Positions 49,250 through 58,777 of a stretch of DNA of 64,000 nt are shown here, in pieces. Origin of the DNA: JBGPQJ01 sp963709295 (GTDB taxonomy: Bacteria > Chloroflexota > Anaerolineae > Anaerolineales > Villigracilaceae); the NCBI GenBank assembly GCA_963709295.1, contig CAVPVW010000003.1, positions 744,001-808,000 of the forward strand, read 5' to 3'. The position numbers and the translations under genes were made by a program. The notes beneath the pieces are model-generated. The model was not told the DNA's origin, did no database searches, and saw only the letters and a program-made list of their open reading frames with translations. Each line of letters opens with the position of its first letter. Position 1 is the stretch's first letter.

Positions 49250-50074
49250 TTAAAAACCACGCAAATCGGTGCTTTGGCGGCGTGGTAAACCAGCAACCGG
49301 CGTTCGCTTTAGAACAATATATTCCAGGCCGTGTTCGGCGCAAAAGACGCGTTTTTCTGGTTTATCGCCATCCTCATTGACTGCATAAGCCTCGAGCCCT
49401 AGATGTTTTATTTCCGGCTCGGCATCCATCCAACCCTGGCCGCTGGTGATCAGTGCTTCCGTAACATGACGTATGGACTTAACCATGTAGCGGCGTTCAG
49501 CTTCCGGGAAGAGGGGATGCCCTTCGCCTTTCAACAGACGCAAGTTGGCATCGCGCCCCACGCCAACGTATAACTCGCCCAAACCTGAAACTTCCTCAAA
49601 AAACCGGATATGCCCGGAATGCAGCCAGTCAAAACAGCCGGTGACGATCACCTTTTTCCGTCCACTGGCAGGGTATTTCTCTGCCCTCTGCCAATCTGGA
49701 AAAACTCGCAGGCTGGCTTCGGGAATGACAACATACTCAATGCCCTGGGCGGCGCAAAAAGCGCGTTTCGCCGGGTTATCCGCTGTTTCAATTACGACCC
49801 AGATATCAGGCCAGACTCCACTCTCTCTGGCCAGGGAATCAACCTGGATGCCCTCATCGGGGCACACTTCTACGAAACTGACGTAGCGGATCGCATTCAA
49901 AAAGTACAGCCGTTCTTTCAATGAAAATTTGGGCAACTGACCTTCCAACCGCAAGATGCTCTGATCAGACCAGAGACAGACACAGAGCTCTCCCAGCTTG
50001 GAGGCTTCCTCTAGCAAGCGAAGATCAAAAGAGCGGAGATTGTCGAAACTACCGGTAACAAGCACTGTTTTCAT
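49250..50074 (-). CDS. Tandem cytidylyltransferase-fold protein, first half degenerate
   Basis: 274 residues made of two nucleotidyltransferase domains of about 135. The second (from residue 141) has VIVTGCFDWLHSGHIRFFEE with the HxGH nucleotide-binding motif, and VGVGRDANLRLLKG. The first has the same fold pattern, VLVTGSFDNLRSFDLRLLEE, but HxGH is lost, so it should be catalytically dead. Both have matching follow-on segments (NPAKRAFCAAQGIEYVVIPE and EKRVFCAEHGLEYIVLKR), proving internal duplication. The C-terminal TDLRGF end recalls heptose-phosphate/ethanolamine nucleotidyltransferases. Likely activates a sugar 1-phosphate with a nucleoside triphosphate. Confidence 0.78.
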   Translation of the reverse strand: MKTVLVTGSFDNLRSFDLRLLEEASKLGELCVCLWSDQSILRLEGQLPKFSLKERLYFLNAIRYVSFVEVCPDEGIQVDSLARESGVWPDIWVVIETADNPAKRAFCAAQGIEYVVIPEASLRVFPDWQRAEKYPASGRKKVIVTGCFDWLHSGHIRFFEEVSGLGELYVGVGRDANLRLLKGEGHPLFPEAERRYMVKSIRHVTEALITSGQGWMDAEPEIKHLGLEAYAVNEDGDKPEKRVFCAEHGLEYIVLKRTPVAGLPRRQSTDLRGF

Positions 50075-50102
50075 CTGGTTTTTCCATTTACGCTTGTGGG
50101 CT

Positions 50103-50888
50103 TCACCTCACCCGGACACGGATCTTCAATGCGCCCGGGACGGGTTCATCCGAAATCACATACAAATACCCGCCACCGCTGCCGGAATACATCGCCCCTG
50201 CATAGCGCGCTTGATGGAAGCGCATCAACTCGACCAAATCCACGGTCAGCAATGGATGGCGGACAGTTTGAGGCAGCAGCGCCTCCCAGCAAAGCATGCA
50301 TTCATTGAATACAGCTCCCAAGGCGCGCAGATCCATCCCAATAATGGCGTTGAAACAGTCTTTTCCGGTTTGGCCCAAACGGCGGACCCATTCACGATCG
50401 AGGTTCTTAATTCCCAAGGGAGAATAACCCATCGGGCGTTGGTTGACCGGTAAGACATGCAGGCAATTTTCCAGCCAGACGGCCACCTTTGGATCGTTGT
50501 TTGATACTACCTGAACGGGGAAATAGCCGCCCTCCACCTCCGCATCATAATCGAGACGGTTGACCCCGGGGTAGATGATACCGGCCATATCCTGCGAGCC
50601 AGATGGGTCGGTCTGCCCCGTGTTTTCAGCAGCATAAAGCTCCCGAACCAGGGCTTTCGGCTCACGGGGCGGGATTTCGTTTCCCCAAAGACGCAAGGCC
50701 ACCTTGCGAGTGCTGGTGCCCATCCCGCAGCGGTCCATCCAATAAAAATCCGGCTCCAACCCCACCACCACCATCGATCCAGGCGGGGTGGGATTGAGGC
50801 GCGAAACGAAGGGCTGGTCGATCCAACCACCAGCCAGTGCAGCGCGGTATGGAATACCGCCAATCGCGCGGTGTAAGTTGCTGTCCAT
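50103..50888 (-). CDS. GHMP-family sugar kinase-like protein
   Basis: 261 residues from the ATG at 50888; it overlaps nothing and lies two bases after the epimerase stop. GGIPYRAALAGGWIDQPF resembles the opening sugar loop of GHMP kinases (R-x-x-L-x-G-x-x-D), CGMGTSTRKVALRLW the phosphate-binding glycine/serine loop (normally GLGSSSA), and GAMYSGSGGGYLYVIS the C-terminal glycine motif. The Gly-Met-Gly-Thr-Ser-Thr loop resembles heptose-7-phosphate and fucose kinases. It probably makes a sugar 1-phosphate for the nucleotidyltransferase that follows, but the sugar is unknown. Confidence 0.75.
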   Translation of the reverse strand: MDSNLHRAIGGIPYRAALAGGWIDQPFVSRLNPTPPGSMVVVGLEPDFYWMDRCGMGTSTRKVALRLWGNEIPPREPKALVRELYAAENTGQTDPSGSQDMAGIIYPGVNRLDYDAEVEGGYFPVQVVSNNDPKVAVWLENCLHVLPVNQRPMGYSPLGIKNLDREWVRRLGQTGKDCFNAIIGMDLRALGAVFNECMLCWEALLPQTVRHPLLTVDLVELMRFHQARYAGAMYSGSGGGYLYVISDEPVPGALKIRVRVR

Positions 50889-50890
50889 GA

Positions 50891-51960
50891 TTAGCCGGGT
50901 AGGGCAACGGGGGCTTCTGTGACAACCCGCTTGCCAGCCTTGCGGTCTTCGTACTGGCTCTTGATCCAGTTGTAGGTCTGTTCCATGCCCACGCGCAAGG
51001 TGGTCGAGGGTTCCCAATCCAGCACCTGCTTGATGAAGGTGTTATCGCTGTTACGCCCGGCGACACCCTTGGGGGCATCCAGTTTGTAGCGGCGCTCGAG
51101 CTTGACCCCGGCGATTTCCTCAACCAGGCTCACCAATTGGTTGATGGAAACCAATTCGCTTGAACCCAGATTGATGGGCGTCGCAATCAATTCCTCGCAA
51201 TGAGTGATCTGGTCGATTCCGAAGGTGCAATCGTCGATGTACATGAAGCTGCGCGTCTGTGAGCCGTCGCCCCAAATTTCAATTTCTCCGGAGCCGCTAT
51301 CAATGGCTTCGACTACTTTGCGGCTGATGGCCGCCGGAGCTTTCTCGCGTCCACCGTACCAGGTTCCGTGCGGCCCGTAAACATTGTGAAAGCGCGCGAT
51401 CGACGGTTTTCATCCCGCGCTCAGCCCAATACTCCTCGCAAAACATCTCGCTGATCAGTTTTTCCCAGCCATAACCGCGCTCGGCCATCGCCGGATAGGC
51501 ATCGCTTTCTTTCAAGGCCACCACCTCGGGCATCTTGCTGGAGGTTGGTGTTGTAGGCGCAAGCTGAGGATGAGAAAAAGTAATGTTGGGTTCCGGCGCG
51601 GAAAGCAGCCTCGATCAGATGAGTGTTGACCAGGATGGAGCGCAGGCATTCCACGCGGAAACGCTCAATGAAGCCCATCCCGCCCATATCGGCGGCCAGG
51701 TTGTAAACTTCCACGGCGCCCTCAACCGCGCGCACCGCATTTTCTTTCTCGCTCAAATCCATGCAGAGCACTTCGGTGCCGGGTACGCGCTGGTACCACT
51801 GCGGCAGGGGTTTCTTATCCACGGCTCGGATTTTGGTAAAACCCTGTTCGTGGAAACGGCGCACCAATGCGCCGCCAATAAAGCCGCCCGCGCCAGCGAC
51901 CACAATCAGGTCGTCTTTTCTTAGGTCGGGGCTGGTGGATGCAACTACGTTTGTTTTCAT
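50891..51960 (-). CDS. GDP-mannose 3,5-epimerase-like NDP-sugar epimerase; two frame breaks
   Basis: Three frames join into 355 residues after removing one base near 51529 and one near 51402. The protein parallels plant GDP-mannose 3,5-epimerase over its length: VAGAGGFIGGALVRR (NAD loop), VYNLAADMGGMGFIE, YFFSSSACAYNTN, VALKESDAYPA with RGYGWEKLISE (Tyr-Lys), IARFHNVYGPHGTWYGGREK and KAPAA, WGDGSQTRSF and GRNSDNTFIKQVLDW. The catalytic Cys of GME (SSACIYP) corresponds to Cys in SSACAYN, and the second Cys-region and Lys in EKAPAA are kept. Preceded by AAGGAG. First gene of the operon, behind repeated operator-like sites. Confidence 0.85.
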
Positions 51961-51998
51961 GGCTTTCTCCTTATGTGTTTGATAAAAATCGATATGAC

Positions 51999-52082
51999 AC
52001 CGGTACCACGAATTGCTTTAGAAAAATCAGATTTCATTCAGAATCTGATTTATTGGACGATTACCACTTTGTACCGGTACCA
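51999..52082. promoter_or_regulatory. Twin operator-like repeats upstream of the nucleotide-sugar operon
   Basis: ACCGGTACCA occurs twice (51999-52008 and 52073-52082), 74 bases apart, about seven helical turns. The second lies in the perfect palindrome GTACCGGTAC (52071-52080). Such CG-centred palindromes are typical of LacI/GalR-family repressor sites. Between them AAATCAGATT and AATCTGATTT (52024-52033, 52042-52051) form a ten-pair hairpin. No repressor gene is nearby. Confidence 0.6.
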
Positions 52083-52084
52083 TG

Positions 52085-52090
52085 ATTATA
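52085..52090 (-). promoter_or_regulatory. Probable -10 box of the nucleotide-sugar operon
   Basis: TATAAT on the minus strand lies five bases ahead of the palindromic operator, so a bound repressor would cover the start site. The -35 is weak (TCGGAA). From here to 52309 I see no other gene; another TATAAT on the plus strand at 52263-52268 might serve the next gene. Confidence 0.5.
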
Positions 52091-52308
52091 GCATAAGACA
52101 AGGTTTTTTCCGATCCAATTTTTTATTATTTTCCACTTCCTAAACGCAATAGGAGCGTCCGGCGCGGCATATATCTTGTAAACGGGTATAAGTATCCGTA
52201 TACAATAACACCGAACCAAAACTATGTTTCAAAATTATCAGTAACCGCTTATTTGCATGAGCTATAATCCTCCTTAAGTTCTCTTTTTATCTACTGCAAA
52301 GGTTGTTC

Positions 52309-54360
52309 ATGCCTAATCATCTTGTCTCAGAAACTTCCCCTTATTTATTTCAGCACGCAGAGAACCCAGTAGATTGGTACCCCTGGGGAAAAGAAGCCCT
52401 GGAAACCGCAAAATCCCAGGATAAAGTGATTTTTCTTAGCATTGGGTATGCTGCCTGCCATTGGTGTCATGTCATGGCGCACGAATCGTTTGAGGACCCC
52501 GAAACTGCGGAGCTAATGAATGCCCAATTCGTCAATATCAAAGTTGACCGGGAGGAGCGACCTGATCTGGACAGCATCTACATGTCCGCGACAGTTGCCA
52601 TGACAGGCTCGGGCGGATGGCCAATGTCCGTTTTCTTGACGCCTGACCTCAAGCCGTTTTACTGCGGCACCTATTTCCCGCCGGAAAGACGGTTCAATCT
52701 CCCGTCGTTCAGGGAAATTCTGACTGGAATTTCTATAGCCTGGAATAATGACCGGGGCAGCATCCAATCAGTCGGTGAAAAAGTCATCGACCACATCAAG
52801 CTGGCAGAGGTGAATTCGCCTCCCGGCAATCCCCTGGAAAAGAGTGTGCTTGAAATCGCCGATCGGAACCTGATGCAGACGTTCGACTGGGGATTTGGGG
52901 GGTGGGGACAAGCTCCGAAATTTCCTCAACCCATGGCGATTGAATATCTCCTCGCCCGTGGAGGGGACGGGATTAAGGCTGCCATGCATACGCTCGCAGG
53001 CATGGCACGAGGCGGGATGTACGATGTCGTCGGCGGAGGCTTCGCCCGGTATTCAACAGACCTCTCCTGGCGGGTTCCGCATTTCGAAAAGATGCTCTAT
53101 GACAATGCACAATTGGCACTGGTATATCTGCATGCCTGGCGGGTTACTCGAAATCCGGAGTTGCAGAAAGTGGTCGAAGAAACCCTGGCATTTGTAACCC
53201 GGGAGTTGACCAGCCCTGAAGGAGGTTTTTATTCGAGCCTGGATGCGGACTCCGAAAACGAAGAGGGCAAGTATTACGTTTGGAGTTATGATGAAATCAA
53301 ATCCATTGCGGCTGAGGATTTTGAGCTTTTCAAAGCTGCCTATGGATTGACCGAGCAGGGAAATTGGGAGGGGAAAATAATCCTTCAACGTGTGTTGGAT
53401 GACGCCACGCTCGCTGCGAGGTTCTCTGGATCATCAAGCTCAAACGATGACAGGAGTGTGATTACCGCCCAACTTAACAATTGCCATTCGCGTCTTTTGG
53501 CAGCCAGGCAGAATCGCATCCGACCAGGTACGGACGGTAAAATCCTGACGGCCTGGAATGCCTTGATGCTCTCCACTTTTGCCAGCGCTGCCCGGGCATT
53601 TGGAGGCACCAGCCTGGGCGAAGAATACCTTGCCATCGCAAAGAAGAACGCCAAATTCCTATTGTCAGAATTACAGCCGGGCGGGAGATTGCGTCGAAGT
53701 TGGCGCAAAGGGAAAGCGACTGATGAGGTCTTCCTTGAAGATTATGCCGCACTGATTCTGGCTTTGCTCGACCTATACCAAACGGATTTCGAGAATACCT
53801 GGTTTGTTCACGCTCTTGAGTTGACGGAACGCATGATTTCGCTCTTCAACGATCCCGCTGGAGGGTTCTTTGACACTCCCGAAGACGGTGAGCAGCTGGT
53901 CATACGTCCAAAAGATTTACAGGATAATGCCACCCCTTGCGGGAATTCAATGGCTTGCGAGTCCTTACTTCGAATGGCTGCATTGACGGGCAGAGCTGAT
54001 TATCGTCAAAAAGCGGAAGGTATGCTGGAGAAAGTCGCCGGACAGGCTGTGCGATACCCCCTTGGATTTTGTCGTTGGCTTTCTGCCCTGGATTTTGTTT
54101 TGGCAGACATCAAGCAGATCGCGGTCATTGGTGACCTCAACTCACAGGATGCTCGATCCATGATTGCTTTTCTACACGATGGATATCACCCTCATTGGAT
54201 CACCGCAGCTTCGTCGCTGCCATTACCGGAGCAGGCTCCGGAACTTCTTCACAATCGTCCCATGATGAGCGGGAAAACAACAGCCTATGTTTGTCAGGGT
54301 TTTGTCTGCAACCAACCTGTGACGGATAAAGCTTCTTTTGAAAAACAATTAGCTGACTGA
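52309..54360 (+). CDS. YyaL-type thioredoxin domain protein (DUF255/SPATA20 family)
   Basis: 683 residues from the ATG at 52309 (MPNHLVSETSPYLFQHAENPVDW). The N-terminal thioredoxin-like domain has AACHWCHVMAHESFED with CxxC, and VKVDREERPDLD, the signature of this family. The rest forms an (alpha/alpha)6 barrel like those of N-acylglucosamine epimerases or glycoside hydrolases: GGFARYSTDLSWRVPHFEKMLYDNAQL, GGFYSSLDADSENEEGKYYVW, DGKILTAWNALML. The biochemical role is not settled for the family. Both Cys and the barrel acidic residues are intact. Standing alone on this strand. Confidence 0.92.
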   Translation: MPNHLVSETSPYLFQHAENPVDWYPWGKEALETAKSQDKVIFLSIGYAACHWCHVMAHESFEDPETAELMNAQFVNIKVDREERPDLDSIYMSATVAMTGSGGWPMSVFLTPDLKPFYCGTYFPPERRFNLPSFREILTGISIAWNNDRGSIQSVGEKVIDHIKLAEVNSPPGNPLEKSVLEIADRNLMQTFDWGFGGWGQAPKFPQPMAIEYLLARGGDGIKAAMHTLAGMARGGMYDVVGGGFARYSTDLSWRVPHFEKMLYDNAQLALVYLHAWRVTRNPELQKVVEETLAFVTRELTSPEGGFYSSLDADSENEEGKYYVWSYDEIKSIAAEDFELFKAAYGLTEQGNWEGKIILQRVLDDATLAARFSGSSSSNDDRSVITAQLNNCHSRLLAARQNRIRPGTDGKILTAWNALMLSTFASAARAFGGTSLGEEYLAIAKKNAKFLLSELQPGGRLRRSWRKGKATDEVFLEDYAALILALLDLYQTDFENTWFVHALELTERMISLFNDPAGGFFDTPEDGEQLVIRPKDLQDNATPCGNSMACESLLRMAALTGRADYRQKAEGMLEKVAGQAVRYPLGFCRWLSALDFVLADIKQIAVIGDLNSQDARSMIAFLHDGYHPHWITAASSLPLPEQAPELLHNRPMMSGKTTAYVCQGFVCNQPVTDKASFEKQLAD

Positions 54361-55131
54361 TCAATCCGTAAGAAATTCAAGCATCACGGTATTAAATTGT
54401 ACAGGCTGGTCTATCGTTACAGCATGTCCCGCATTCTGGATAACCACATGCCGGGCTGAAGAGATGTGCTCTACCAGGAATTTCTGGCTGTCCGCCGGAA
54501 CCGTGGTGTCGCGGTCGCTTGAAACCACTAGCGTGGGTGTAGTAATCTCCCTCAACCGTTTTGAAGAATTGAAAAGACCTAAAGAACGCATGGCTGACCG
54601 GTAAGCACGCGGATCGGCCTCGGAGAGTTGTTGGACCAATCGATCACGCTTTTCTTGTTGATCTTCACCGGGGAAAATCCTTTTTGATACAAAATTCGCT
54701 TGAGTGGGTACACCAAGCAGGTGAACTAGAAGAAAACGCTGAAGGAAGTATAACCATCCACTCACGCTTTTCGGCCGCAAGATGGAAAACGTGTTTACCA
54801 GGATTAGCTTGTTTATCAACTGCGGATAATCCAGGACCAGCTGTTGGGCTATCGTCCCTCCCATCGATATACCGACCACGTGAGCAGGAGAAACATTCAG
54901 TTCATTCAGAAGCTCAGCCATCACAGAAGAGACTCGAGGAATACTCCAGCCGCGACCATCATAGGGAGATTTCCCGAAACCGGGTGCATCCGGCGCAATA
55001 GGACGAAACCCTGCTTCCACCAAAGCGTCAAACTGCAAAATCCAGGATGAACTATTTGCTCCCAGCCCATGGAGAAGCAGCACAGCTGGCGAGCCTTTAG
55101 GATTGGGATCCAGAAAATGGAGATTTGTCAT
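54361..55131 (-). CDS. Alpha/beta hydrolase
   Basis: 256 residues from the ATG at 55131 (MTNLHFLDPNPK), two bases after the hemW stop. LLLHGLGANSSSWILQ is the oxyanion-hole HG region, VVGISMGGTIAQQLVL the nucleophile elbow (Ser about 91), DRDTTVPADSQ the acid, and IQNAGHAVTIDQP the His. The fold is that of small esterases and C-C hydrolases such as MhpC/BphD. Substrate unknown. Six minus-strand genes run from 59510 to here nearly without gaps, so it may be the last gene of one transcript. Confidence 0.85.
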   Translation of the reverse strand: MTNLHFLDPNPKGSPAVLLLHGLGANSSSWILQFDALVEAGFRPIAPDAPGFGKSPYDGRGWSIPRVSSVMAELLNELNVSPAHVVGISMGGTIAQQLVLDYPQLINKLILVNTFSILRPKSVSGWLYFLQRFLLVHLLGVPTQANFVSKRIFPGEDQQEKRDRLVQQLSEADPRAYRSAMRSLGLFNSSKRLREITTPTLVVSSDRDTTVPADSQKFLVEHISSARHVVIQNAGHAVTIDQPVQFNTVMLEFLTD

Positions 55132-55132
55132 T

Positions 55133-56342
55133 TCAGTCACCGACGAAACGCATGAAGACCTGATTGCCAAGTAATTTGCCTTTACTAGTTAACCTAAGAC
55201 ATTTATCAGGGCAAGTTTCGGTTGAAAAGGATTCATACCATTCCAGCAATCCAAGGCGCACAAGCTCATCTATCTCATCACCAAACAAATCCATTAATTC
55301 AATGTCGAATCTTTGGCGGAATAAGACGGAGGAAATTCCTTCACGTGTCAATCTTAACCCAGTCATCATTGTTTCCTGGATTTCTTCCAGGCTCGAATTC
55401 AAATGACGGTTCACAGTAGCGGGAGTAAAACGGAAAAGGTAGGTCCTCTTCGTCGGATGCCAACAATCTGGCAATGTAGGTTCGAATACGCAGGACGTTT
55501 GAATATCGGTAACCTCCTCCGTGTCCATGGGCACCGGCGCCAAAACCAAGATAAGTGAGATTTCGCCAGTATTGCAGGTTATGGCGGCACTCCAAGCCCG
55601 GTTTTGACCAGTTGGATATCTCATATTGATCATAGCCTTCTGAGGCAAGCCGCTCTCCAGCCCATTCATACATTTCCGCAGCGGTATCCGGGTTCGGTGT
55701 CGGCATCAACCCCCGTTGCGACCAACGCCCAAATGGTGTGCCATGTTCAAGGGTTAATGCATACAGCGATAAATGCTCAGGGTGTAATCCCATAATCAAG
55801 TCTATAGTTCTTTGCCAGTCAGCCATCTTTTGTTCGGGAAGTCCATAAATCAGGTCAATGTTCAGGTTATCAAATCCTGCCTGTCGGGACCATTTGACGG
55901 CATTGACCACATCCCCATAATCGTGAATCCGTTCGAGCAGGCGCAGCTCATTCGGGTTGGCTGATTGCACACCAAAGCTGATGCGGTTGAAACCCAGTTT
56001 CCGGATTTTCTGCAGGAATTCAGGCGAGCAGGTCCCTGGGTTCGCTTCGAGGCTGATTTCCGCGTCGGGTACGACGGAAAAATTGGAATGAATTGAATCC
56101 ATGATGAATTCCAACTGGCTGGCATTCAGCAGTGAAGGTGTCCCACCCCCAAAGAAAATTGTATGCACTTGATGATTCAATGGAGTTGATCGCCCGACAA
56201 TTTGAATCTCTTTATGCAGGGCTTCAACATAGGCTGGAAGTGAATCCTCCTGCCCGGCATAGGTATTAAAATCGCAGTAGGCACAGCGATGGGCACAAAA
56301 CGGAATATGAAAATACAGACTGATAAATTCAGAATTCTTCAC
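55133..56342 (-). CDS. hemW: HemW-like haem chaperone (coproporphyrinogen III oxidase-like radical SAM), frame broken once
   Basis: 402 residues after removing one T from a TTTT run near 55422-55425. The N-terminus LYFHIPFCAHRCAYCDFNTYAG has the CxxxCxxC cluster motif and then the extra Phe of HemW in place of the fourth Cys seen in HemN. FFGGGTPSLLNASQLEF, SLEANPGTC, RISFGVQSANPNELRLLERIH, split at its middle, and DLIYGLPEQKMADWQ follow. After the break the HemN C-terminal domain continues with EIQETMMTGLRLTREGIS and LRLTSKGKLLGNQVFMRFV. It transfers haem to proteins rather than oxidising coproporphyrinogen. Starts in an ATGA overlap with the MFS gene. Confidence 0.88.
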
Positions 56343-57504
56343 GAATTATCCATGACGGGTCGATTTCCCGGTTGCAAGCCGACCAAAAGCACAATGGGAC
56401 CTGCGAGCAGCAGCCACATGGCTGATTGTAACCCATAGGCCTGGGCAGCCAGCCCAATGGCTAATGGCATCAATTTTCCGAACATACCCGACACATTATC
56501 CAGTGCCAGCACACTCCCGCTCTGTCCAGGCATGGTCTTGTAAAGGTTGGCCTTAAGTATGGCATACCAGCCTGCATTGAAGAATCCGAGCAGGCCCACC
56601 AAAATCAGCTTTGGGTAGAAGGAAGGTATTACTAAAAATAACGGGAACAGAATCAATTCAGCGATTACGCTGAATTCTCAAATAATCCATCCCCCGGACG
56701 CGTTCCAACAGTGGAATGAGGAAAAAATCACTCGCAAGCCCGCATCCAGTCCACACGGCTACTCCGAGCGCAGCCTGTGGAAAAGTGAAACCGGCTACAT
56801 CAACGAAGTACAAAGCCAGGAAACCATAAAGGACGTCCAGCATAAGGTCGGAAAATTCGAGCAGCACCAGCCAGCGTACGACCTCCTTGCGCCTCAATGC
56901 GGAAAAAGTGTTCTTTATGCCTTTCCAGAAAACAGCAGGCGAAGGGAATGTAATTCTCGCATCGCCCGATTTGGGAATGTTTACCCAGGCTAAAGCTAGG
57001 ACAATACATGAAAGAAGCGCCATAAAAACGAAAGCAAATCGCCAGCCCACTGCCATCAACGCCAGCCCGCCGAGCAAGAGAGGACCCAGAAACACCCCCA
57101 GTGAGCCGGCGAAAGTCCAGCGCGCCATATTCTGTTCATGTCGATGAGGGGCAGCATCCATCAAACTGGCTTGAGATAAGCTGACAAACATCCCAGAGGA
57201 TGGATTAAAATAAAATCAATGAGAGTAATAGAAGCTCAAAACTTTGGCTTACGGCCGTCAGGAAAAGCGACACAATAAATAAAATCCCACCCAGCAATAT
57301 TATTGTTCTTCTTCTCCATACATCCCCTAATATGAATAAAAAAGGCTCAATAAAGTTCGATAACAATCCTGGGAGGCTAAGCGCCAGTCCGATCTGGACG
57401 TAGGTTAGCCCCAAGTCAGTTCGTATGAGCGGCCATGCGGCATCCGCCACGCCAAAAACCAACTCATCAATAAATTCTATAACAAGGAAAATTATGGGCG
57501 TCAT
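56339..57504 (-). CDS. Major facilitator superfamily transporter, two frame breaks
   Basis: 387 residues once an extra T near 57214 and an extra A near 56685 are removed. About 12 transmembrane helices. N-half: EFIDELVFGVADAAWPLIRTD and GDVWRRRTIILLGG (loop 2-3 Asp/Arg motif of MFS). Middle: FAGSLGVFLGPLLLGGLAL and a large polar loop with FWKGIKNTFSALRRKEVVRW. C-half: LLGFFNAGWYAILKANLYKT and GLAAQAYGLQSAMWLLLAGP. Substrate unknown. The reading errors lie in homopolymer stretches. The start is 51 bases from the methyltransferase end. Confidence 0.8.
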
Positions 57505-57554
57505 TTATTGGTATGAAATTTCTCATTCGCGCTACCAGCACCGCCGGGATCTCA

Positions 57555-58305
57555 CTATAAATGACCTCCCCAGGCCAGAGGATCTTTTTGCGGATGACCT
57601 TCTGGGAAGCCACGCTCTTCAAACCCATCCAGCACAAATCCATTTTCAAAACCCAATTTGAGGTAATACTGCAGCGGGCGTTCAAAGTACAACTGCGGTT
57701 TGGGCTGGTCCCTCAATGCTACCCCTTAGGCATGATAAGGGGTCATGTAGCGACTCACCTTTACGGAATAGCGGGTTTTGATTCCAGCATCATCCCATTC
57801 CTCGGCCACGTGGACACTCGAGGCATTATTGAAAGCAGGATGCGTCAGGCTGAAAACGAAACCACCGCCTGGTTTTAGAAGCTTGGGTAACGTGCGGAAG
57901 AGTGGGCTGAATATCTGCAATGTCAAAAAGCGCCATATTGCACAACGCGGCTTCAAAAGCATGCTCACCGAGGGTCATGAGAGCGGATTCGTTTGTTACA
58001 TCCATTACCTGATATTTTATCCGGTCTGATTTACGAGCCTTTGCCCGCTCAATTAATTTGGGTGAAAAGTCAATTGCAACCATATCAGCGCCTAGCGCTG
58101 CCAACCGGCGCGAAATAAGTCCGTTCCCGCAGGCGATATCAAGGATTTTCTGCCCGGGTTGAACATTAAGTAAAGGTTGGATCACCGGCCAGAGAAGCAG
58201 GTTGACGAAATCATTTCCCTGGTCAGCCATTTTAGCATCCCAGACTTCTGCATTGGCGTCCCACGCTTCCCGATTTTCTTCATTGGAGGAGAGTTGTTCG
58301 GTCAT
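57555..58305 (-). pseudogene. SAM-dependent methyltransferase gene, interrupted by one frame shift and one stop codon
   Basis: A class I methyltransferase of about 249 residues. The first part has KILDIACGNGLISRRLAALG (motif I), VAIDFSPKLIERAKAR and VMDVTNES. After removal of one C from the CCC run at about 57910, the frame continues with LFRTLPKLLKPGGGFVFSLTH. At 57726-57728 a TAA stands inside YMTPYHA-stop-GVALRDQPKPQLYF, and the same frame then runs on conserved sequence to a stop at 57555 (LAWGGHL). Two lesions in one gene make decay more likely here than elsewhere. Starts in overlap with the GNAT gene. Confidence 0.7.
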
Positions 58306-58777
58306 TTTTTGAACCTCAATACCATGGTGAAGGAGGCACCATCGGGTCGTACAATCTCAAAACCCAATCGACGATATAAATTTATGGCAGGATTCTCACC
58401 CACGACGCTTAAGGATATTCCTTGAAAGGACTGAGCAGCTTCATCGATCAGTTGAGTCAATAAAGCAGTGCCAATTCCTCGTCCGCGATAGGCAGGAAGA
58501 ACCGCGATCGTCAGCTCGGGGATATCCTCTGCGACAAATCCATACCCCTGAATGAGTCGCAGCCATGCAGCCCCAACAACCACCCCATCCTTGAGATTGC
58601 CTTATAGCCCATATCACCCTCTTGCCCCCATTTTTCAGCGTAGTGAGCAATATCCGGTTCTTCCAAAATAGCCCTGGTAGGCGGTTTTGTCCCTTCGGGG
58701 ATGTAAATCGCATGATAGAGCATTTCCCATAATATCGATTGATCAGACAAGGTCAGGGGGTGGATTTCAACTGGCAT
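58302..58777 (-). CDS. GNAT-family N-acetyltransferase, frame broken once
   Basis: 158 residues when one missing base near 58601 is restored (for example one C, joining YKAI to LKDGVVVGAAW). The acetyl-CoA motif A reads LTIAVLPAYRGRGIGTALLTQLI, i.e. R-G-x-G-x-A, followed by LSVVGENPAINLYRRLGFEIV. The first part (WEMLYHAIYIPEGTKPP) is typical of a subgroup with a long N-terminal helix. The ATG at 58777 overlaps the metallo-hydrolase stop. Acceptor unknown. Confidence 0.75.
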
